NCBI RefSeq assembly: GCF_015767275.1
Contig: NZ_JADWMY010000001.1
Location: 558,001-622,000, forward strand
Origin: Herbaspirillum sp. AP02
GTDB taxonomy: Bacteria; Pseudomonadota; Gammaproteobacteria; Burkholderiales; Burkholderiaceae_D
Reading direction: 5' to 3'
Length of the DNA stretch: 64,000 nucleotides
Shown: positions 59,350-64,000 of the stretch, piece after piece
Layout of the letters: each line of letters starts with the position of its first letter
Position numbering within the stretch: the first letter of the stretch is position 1
Translations under genes and position numbers: made by a program
The notes under the pieces: model-generated
The model's database searches: none
What the model saw: the letters and a program-made list of their open reading frames with translations, nothing else
What the model was told of the DNA's origin: nothing

Positions 59350-60315
59350 TCAGCGCGTCCCCAGCCCCTGCATTTCTTCCCGCAGGCTGCCCAGGCGCTC
59401 CAGCGCCTGATGGTCTTCCTCCAGGGTCTTGTCCACGGTGACGTGCATCCAGTCTACCCAGGTGCTGATCTTGGCGTCCAGGTACTGGCGCGAAGGATAC
59501 AGGGCATATACGCCCATGTTCTGTAAGCGATGCTGCGGCAACACGCGCACGATGCTGCCGGTGCGCAAGGCGTCCACCGCCGAATAGATGGGCAGCACGC
59601 CGATGCCCATGCCCTCGCGGATGGCGGTGAGCATGGCTTCGGCTACGTTGACCTGGAAATTGCTCTTGATCGCGATGACGGCGCCGCCATCCGGCCCTTC
59701 CAGCACCCATTCGTCCAGCGGCGAGATCGGGCTCACCAGTTGCAGGCAGGTGTGATTGAGCAGGTCCGCCGGCTGCTGGGGCGCGCCGTACTTGTCCAGG
59801 TAGGCCGGCGAGGCGCACAGCATGCTGAAGGTGGTCCCCAGCTGCCGGTAGATCAGGCCGGAATCGGGCAGCTCGCGCGCCAGCACCAGGGAGACGTCAT
59901 AACCTTCTTCCAGCATGTCCGGGATGCGCTGGGCCAGCGTCAGCTCCACTGCCACGTCCGGGTAGCGCTTCTGGTAACCGGAAATGGAGGGAATCACGTA
60001 GCGCTGGCCGAAGCTGGTCATGGCGTGGATGCGCAGCCGACCCGAGGGACAGACATAGGCCGCGCCGGCTTCGGCCTCGGCTTCGTCAACGTAGGCCATG
60101 ATCTGCTGGCAACGCAGCAGATAACGCTCGCCCGCCTCGGTCAGGGCGATGCGGCGCGTGGTACGGTTCAACAGGCGGGTGCGCAGATGGCGCTCCAGGT
60201 CGGCCACGGCGCGTGAGACATGGGCGGTGGTCAGGGCCATCTGCTGGGCGGCCTGCGTAAAACTGCCGGCCTCGACCACACGCGTGAAAACGCGCATGTT
60301 TTGCAGGGTATCCAT
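59350..60315 (-). CDS. LysR-family regulator of the efflux operon
   Basis: A 321-aa LysR regulator: HTH MDTLQNMRVFTRVVEAGSFTQAAQQMALTTAHVSRAVADLE in residues 1-45, then LLNRTTRRIALTEAG, and an effector domain to about 300. It is divergent from the outer-membrane efflux gene, which suggests control of that operon in response to a drug or aromatic acid. A perfect T-N11-A palindrome lies in the shared promoter region. Confidence 0.9.
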   Translation of the reverse strand: MDTLQNMRVFTRVVEAGSFTQAAQQMALTTAHVSRAVADLERHLRTRLLNRTTRRIALTEAGERYLLRCQQIMAYVDEAEAEAGAAYVCPSGRLRIHAMTSFGQRYVIPSISGYQKRYPDVAVELTLAQRIPDMLEEGYDVSLVLARELPDSGLIYRQLGTTFSMLCASPAYLDKYGAPQQPADLLNHTCLQLVSPISPLDEWVLEGPDGGAVIAIKSNFQVNVAEAMLTAIREGMGIGVLPIYSAVDALRTGSIVRVLPQHRLQNMGVYALYPSRQYLDAKISTWVDWMHVTVDKTLEEDHQALERLGSLREEMQGLGTR

Positions 60316-60396
60316 CTTGTTCCTATCAATGAGCAGGTGTCGCGCCAGCAGGCGCAACACCGGATGACAGCATTGTTACCCAAAACGGAGCAATCA

Positions 60397-60409
60397 TTAT
60401 TGCCAATAA
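60397..60409. promoter_or_regulatory. Candidate LysR box before the efflux operon
   Basis: TTATTGCCAATAA is a perfect 13-bp palindrome with one central base that obeys the T-N11-A rule. It is 82 bases from the LysR start and 95 from the efflux gene start, in an AT-rich divergent region. Confidence 0.55.
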
Positions 60410-60503
60410 CGAGATAAAGAATTGCTGAATAGCGGATTTTTTTGGGAATAATTACAAAATAGAATACATACCTTCTGATATTTGCATATTTTTGGGCAAT
60501 CCC

Positions 60504-61988
60504 ATGAAACCTATCGCGTTCTCCAAGCTGCCGGATCTGAAGGTCGTTGCGCTGGCGCTGACAATTGCAACGGCACTGGCCGGCTGCGCCGATCAGGGTG
60601 GCATCCAGCCGCAAGCGCAGGTCCGCGACGTCGCCGTGCTGGACGCCGGCCAGGCCATCCGCCAGGCCGGCAGCGAGGCCGGCTGGCCGCAACGCGCCTG
60701 GTGGCAGGTCTATGGCGATGCGCAGCTGGACCAGCTGGTGAGCCGCGCCGTAGCCGGCAACCCCAGCATGGCAGTGGCCGCCGCCCGCGTGCGCCAGGCC
60801 CGGTCGCTGGCCGTGGCCACCCATGCCGGCGAGCTGCCCAGCGCCCAGCTGGATGTGGCAGTCGGCCGCAAGGACTGGTCCGATAACGTCTATTACGGCG
60901 CCGCCTTCCGCGACAAGCTGACCTGGAACAACACCGCCACCCTGGGCCTGTCCTATAACGTCGACCTCTGGGATCGCAACAAGAACGCCACCCTGCGTGC
61001 CGAGGACGAGATGCACGCCGTAGCGGCCGACGCCCGCGCCGCCCAGCTCGACCTGGAAGGCAATGTGGTGCGCACTTATGTGCAGTTGGCCCTGCAATAC
61101 GGCCTGCTGGACAACACCGACGCCATGCTGAAGGAAGAACAGAAGATCCTCGACCTGGCCCATCGTCGTTTCAAGGGTGGCCTCGGTACCCAGCTTGAGA
61201 TCACCCAGGCCGAAGCCCCGCTGCCGGAAACCCGGCGCCAGATCGAAGCCCTGCAAGAGAGCATCGCCCTGATCCGCAACCAGCTGGCCGCATTGCTGGG
61301 CGCAGGCCCCGGTGCCGCCGACGGCGTCACCCGCCCCACCCTGCAGCTGCAGGCCGCCATCGGCCTGCCCAGCGCGCTGCCGGCCGACCTGGTGGGTCGC
61401 CGCCCGGACATCAGCGCCGCCCGCTGGCGCGTGGAGGCCGCCGGCAAGGGCATCGCCGTGGCCAAGGCGGCCTTCTACCCCAACATCAACCTGCTGGCCG
61501 GCATCGGCCCGGCGGCCGCCGGTGGCGGCTTGTTCTCCTTCCTGTCTGCGCCCAACATCCAGACCACCTACGGCCCGGCCATCTCCCTGCCCATCTTCGA
61601 GGGTGGCCGCCTGCGTGGCCAACTGGGTGCGGCCAGCGCCGGCTATGACATCGAGGTGGAACACTACAACGCCCTGCTCTCGCAAGCGCTCAAAGGCATT
61701 TCCGACCAGGTGGTGACACTGCAATCGGTCGCGCGCCAGCAGCAACAGGCGCAGCAATCGGTGCAAGCCGCGCAAAAGAACGTGGATATCGCTACCCGCG
61801 CCTACCAGCGCGGCCTGACCGATTACCTCAACATCCTGCACGCCCAGACCCAATGGCTGCGCCAGCAACAGATCGTGCAGCAATTGCAGGCCCAGCGCCT
61901 GGTAGCCTATGCGGCACTGCAGACTGCCCTGGGCGGAGGCATGGACAATGGCCCCGCGCCGGCGGATGACCAGGTGGCCGCGCAATGA
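60504..61988 (+). CDS. Outer-membrane efflux lipoprotein (NodT/OprM family)
   Basis: A 494-aa TolC-type outer-membrane factor. A lipoprotein signal ends at LAGC (Cys near residue 30). The repeated helical segments (VRQARSLAVATHAGELPSAQLDVAVGRKDWS, TLGLSYNVDLWDRNKNATLRAEDEMHAVAADARAAQ, LPADLVGRRPDISAARWRVEAAGKGIAVAKAAFYPNINLLAGIG) are OEP/NodT signatures. The start is ATG 60504. Its stop overlaps the next gene (ATGA), so the two are coupled. Confidence 0.92.
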   Translation: MKPIAFSKLPDLKVVALALTIATALAGCADQGGIQPQAQVRDVAVLDAGQAIRQAGSEAGWPQRAWWQVYGDAQLDQLVSRAVAGNPSMAVAAARVRQARSLAVATHAGELPSAQLDVAVGRKDWSDNVYYGAAFRDKLTWNNTATLGLSYNVDLWDRNKNATLRAEDEMHAVAADARAAQLDLEGNVVRTYVQLALQYGLLDNTDAMLKEEQKILDLAHRRFKGGLGTQLEITQAEAPLPETRRQIEALQESIALIRNQLAALLGAGPGAADGVTRPTLQLQAAIGLPSALPADLVGRRPDISAARWRVEAAGKGIAVAKAAFYPNINLLAGIGPAAAGGGLFSFLSAPNIQTTYGPAISLPIFEGGRLRGQLGAASAGYDIEVEHYNALLSQALKGISDQVVTLQSVARQQQQAQQSVQAAQKNVDIATRAYQRGLTDYLNILHAQTQWLRQQQIVQQLQAQRLVAYAALQTALGGGMDNGPAPADDQVAAQ

Positions 61989-64000
61989 ACACGCCCGGCA
62001 CGCCCAGCCCTGCCCTGTCGCTGAAAGCGCAGCTGCATGAGGCCGCCCGCGACTGGTGGCGCAGTGATGCCCCGACCTGGGTCTATGTGTTCAAGATGGT
62101 CTTCGCTGGCCTGCTGGCACTGGGTATCGGTTACGGCCTGGACCTGGAGTCGCCGCGCTCGGCGCTGATCACGGTCTTCATCGTCATGCAGCCGCAAAGC
62201 GGCATGATCCTGGCCAAGAGCTTCTACCGGGTCATCGGCACCCTGGTCGGCTCGGCCGCGGTGGTGATCTTCGTGGGCCTGTTCGCGCAGACGCCGGAGC
62301 TGTTCCTGCTGGCTTCGGCCCTGTGGATCGGGCTGTGCACGGTGGGCTCGGCGCACAACCGTAACTTCCGCTCCTACGGCTTCGTGCTGTCCGGCTATAC
62401 GGTGGCCCTGATCGGCCTGCCGGCCGCGCTGCATCCGGCCATTACCTTCGATTCGGTGATGACACGGGTCTCCGAGATCATGGTCGGCATCGTCTGCGTG
62501 GGCCTGGTCAGCGCATTGGTGTTCCCGCAGGCCAGCGCACCGGGGCTGGTACGCATCATCCGGGGGCGCTTCACCGCCTTCGTCGACCTGATCAGCGCCA
62601 CCCTGGGCGGCAGCAACGACCGCAAGCAGCTGGAAGCCACCAATGCCCGCTTCGTGGGCGACATCATCGGCCTGGAAGCCCTGCGCAGCTCGGCCATCTT
62701 CGAAGACCCGGAAGTGCGCCTGCGCAGCGGCCGCCTGAGCCGCATGAACAGCGAATTCATGGCGCTGTCCACCCGCGTCCACGCGCTGCACCAGTTGATG
62801 AACCGGTTGCACGCCAATCCCGCGCCCGGTGCGCAGGTGGTCATCGCCGCCATCTCGCCCTATTTCCGCGAGGTGCAGCCCTTGCTGACCCGCGCCAGCG
62901 GCGAGCCGGTGATGAGTGCAGTGGATGCCGCCGATGCCGCCCTCAAGCTGGACGCCTTCAAGCGCGAGCTGCCGCGCCGCGTGCGCGCCACCCGAGGCAC
63001 GCTGGCCGAACAGTGCGACAGCGACAGCGCCATGCTGGATTTCGATACGGCATCTGAACTTCTGTACCGCGTGGTCGAAGAACTGCATGCCTACACCCTG
63101 ACCTATGCCTCGCTGAACCAGCGCCACCACGAGCGCGAGCAATGGGAGCATTCCTACGCCCCCAAGACCAGCATGACCACGGCATTGATCGCCGGTGCCC
63201 GGGCCGCCATCGTGATGCTGTGCCTGGCCGGGTTCTGGATCGCCAGTGGCTGGCCCAGCGGCGACGTAGCCGTGCTCAACGCGGCGGCTTTCTGCGCCAT
63301 CACCTCGGCCGCACCCGACCCGGCCAAGGCCACCCGTACGGTCGCCATCGGCGTGCTCTTCGCCGCCGTGGCCGGCTATGTCTACACCTTCCACATCCTG
63401 CCGCGCCTGGATGGCTACTGGATGCTGGCCAGCGCGCTCATGCCGGTACTGATGCTGGCCGTCTGGCTGACCACCAAACCCAAATGGGCCGGTTACGGCC
63501 TGGGGATCTGCATCTTCTTTCCCTTCCTGGCGGTACCGGACAACTTCGCCCACTTCAACGCGGCCGGCTACCTGAACGAATCGGTGGCACTGGTGGTGTC
63601 CTTGCTGGTGACGGCCGTGGCCTTCATGCTGCTGCTGCCGCCGACCACCGACTGGACCGTGCGCGTGCTGGAAAAGCAATTGCGCAAGCAGGTGGTGGAC
63701 GCCTGTTTCGGCAAGCTGGGCCGCCTGGCGCTGAAGTTCGAAAGCGGCACCCGCGACCTGATGCACCAGATCACGATCCTCACCAGCAGTCGCCCGGTCC
63801 TGCGCCAGAAGGCGCTGGGCTGGATGTTTGCCACCCTGGAAGTGGGCCACGCCATCATCGAACTGCGTACCGAACTGCACGGCATCCGCACCGAAACCCC
63901 GGACCTGCTGCCGCCGTCCGCCTATGCCGCACTGAACCGCCTGCGTGAAGCCATCCCGGCCCTGTTCGCCCGGCCGTCGGCGGCGACCCTGCAGACGGCG
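61985..64000 (+). CDS. FUSC-family inner-membrane efflux protein (AaeB-like, partial)
   Basis: At least 672 aa; the frame is open to the window edge, so the end is missing. Two hydrophobic bundles (about 30-180 and 400-550) each carry a FUSC motif (SPRSALITVFIVMQPQSGMILAKSFYRVIGTLVGS; the second near TSAAPDPAKATRTVAIGVLFAAVAGY). The layout equals AaeB, the inner-membrane part of aromatic carboxylic acid efflux. The start overlaps the preceding lipoprotein stop by 4 bases. A membrane-fusion protein should lie beyond 64000. Confidence 0.9.
   Translation, partial: MNTPGTPSPALSLKAQLHEAARDWWRSDAPTWVYVFKMVFAGLLALGIGYGLDLESPRSALITVFIVMQPQSGMILAKSFYRVIGTLVGSAAVVIFVGLFAQTPELFLLASALWIGLCTVGSAHNRNFRSYGFVLSGYTVALIGLPAALHPAITFDSVMTRVSEIMVGIVCVGLVSALVFPQASAPGLVRIIRGRFTAFVDLISATLGGSNDRKQLEATNARFVGDIIGLEALRSSAIFEDPEVRLRSGRLSRMNSEFMALSTRVHALHQLMNRLHANPAPGAQVVIAAISPYFREVQPLLTRASGEPVMSAVDAADAALKLDAFKRELPRRVRATRGTLAEQCDSDSAMLDFDTASELLYRVVEELHAYTLTYASLNQRHHEREQWEHSYAPKTSMTTALIAGARAAIVMLCLAGFWIASGWPSGDVAVLNAAAFCAITSAAPDPAKATRTVAIGVLFAAVAGYVYTFHILPRLDGYWMLASALMPVLMLAVWLTTKPKWAGYGLGICIFFPFLAVPDNFAHFNAAGYLNESVALVVSLLVTAVAFMLLLPPTTDWTVRVLEKQLRKQVVDACFGKLGRLALKFESGTRDLMHQITILTSSRPVLRQKALGWMFATLEVGHAIIELRTELHGIRTETPDLLPPSAYAALNRLREAIPALFARPSAATLQTA

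Overview
This window is a GC-rich chromosomal segment of a betaproteobacterium. It is most likely an Oxalobacteraceae member close to Herbaspirillum; that is an inference from gene content, gene order and protein style, not from a database search. Nearly all of it is tightly packed housekeeping and signalling genes. There is one tRNA gene. I see no insertion sequence, prophage, CRISPR array, integrase or rRNA operon, and codon style is uniform, so this looks like core genome rather than an accessory island.

Layout. Positions 1-5042 hold the succinylase branch of lysine/diaminopimelate synthesis (dapC, dapD, an ArsC/Spx-like protein, dapE) and prmB. At 5093-8767 are an ABC-F ATPase and a polar amino-acid ABC transporter (binding protein and permease, no ATPase). 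At 8900-12085 are a small secreted protein, an OmpR/EnvZ-type two-component system and a FlhE-like periplasmic protein. At 12115-19466 lie radA, alr, lplT, a DUF1853 gene and the tsaB-rimI-uracil-DNA glycosylase operon. At 19578-23551 are a thioredoxin-like protein, a LysR regulator, a DUF4148-type protein, lysC and tRNA-Ser(GCT). At 23711-28886 are a fatty acid hydroxylase-family protein, sodC and a pair of signalling genes (HDOD, then PAS-GGDEF-EAL). At 29027-36321 are hemW-rdgB and rph, then yicC, gmk, rpoZ and spoT. At 36419-46516 are a LysR/azoR divergent pair, a DUF3422 gene, greB, an unusual double methylglyoxal synthase-like gene with a small membrane protein, a second HDOD protein, rlmJ and a ClcB-like chloride channel coupled to a ModE-like regulator. 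At 47033-49202 is modABC. Positions 49354-53290 hold aceA and a divergent FUSC-family gene. At 53379-58783 are an RraA-like gene, a Cache-GGDEF protein and clpB. The end holds crcB and a LysR regulator divergent from an efflux operon (outer-membrane lipoprotein plus AaeB-like protein) that runs off the right edge.

How the genes work together. dapCDE and lysC serve lysine and cell-wall precursor synthesis, with alr supplying D-alanine. gmk, rpoZ and spoT link GTP metabolism, RNA polymerase and (p)ppGpp. Three proteins with GGDEF or EAL domains and two HDOD proteins give a notable density of cyclic-di-GMP and HDOD signalling genes. aceA marks glyoxylate-shunt capacity, and modABC supplies molybdate.

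The most interesting points are the two-domain methylglyoxal synthase-like protein whose N-terminal half has lost its catalytic residues, the FlhE-like protein attached to an OmpR/EnvZ operon, three helically phased IclR-like palindromes between aceA and the FUSC gene, the hairpin-terminator pair inside the amino-acid transporter operon, and the translational coupling of a domain-poor ModE to a chloride channel.
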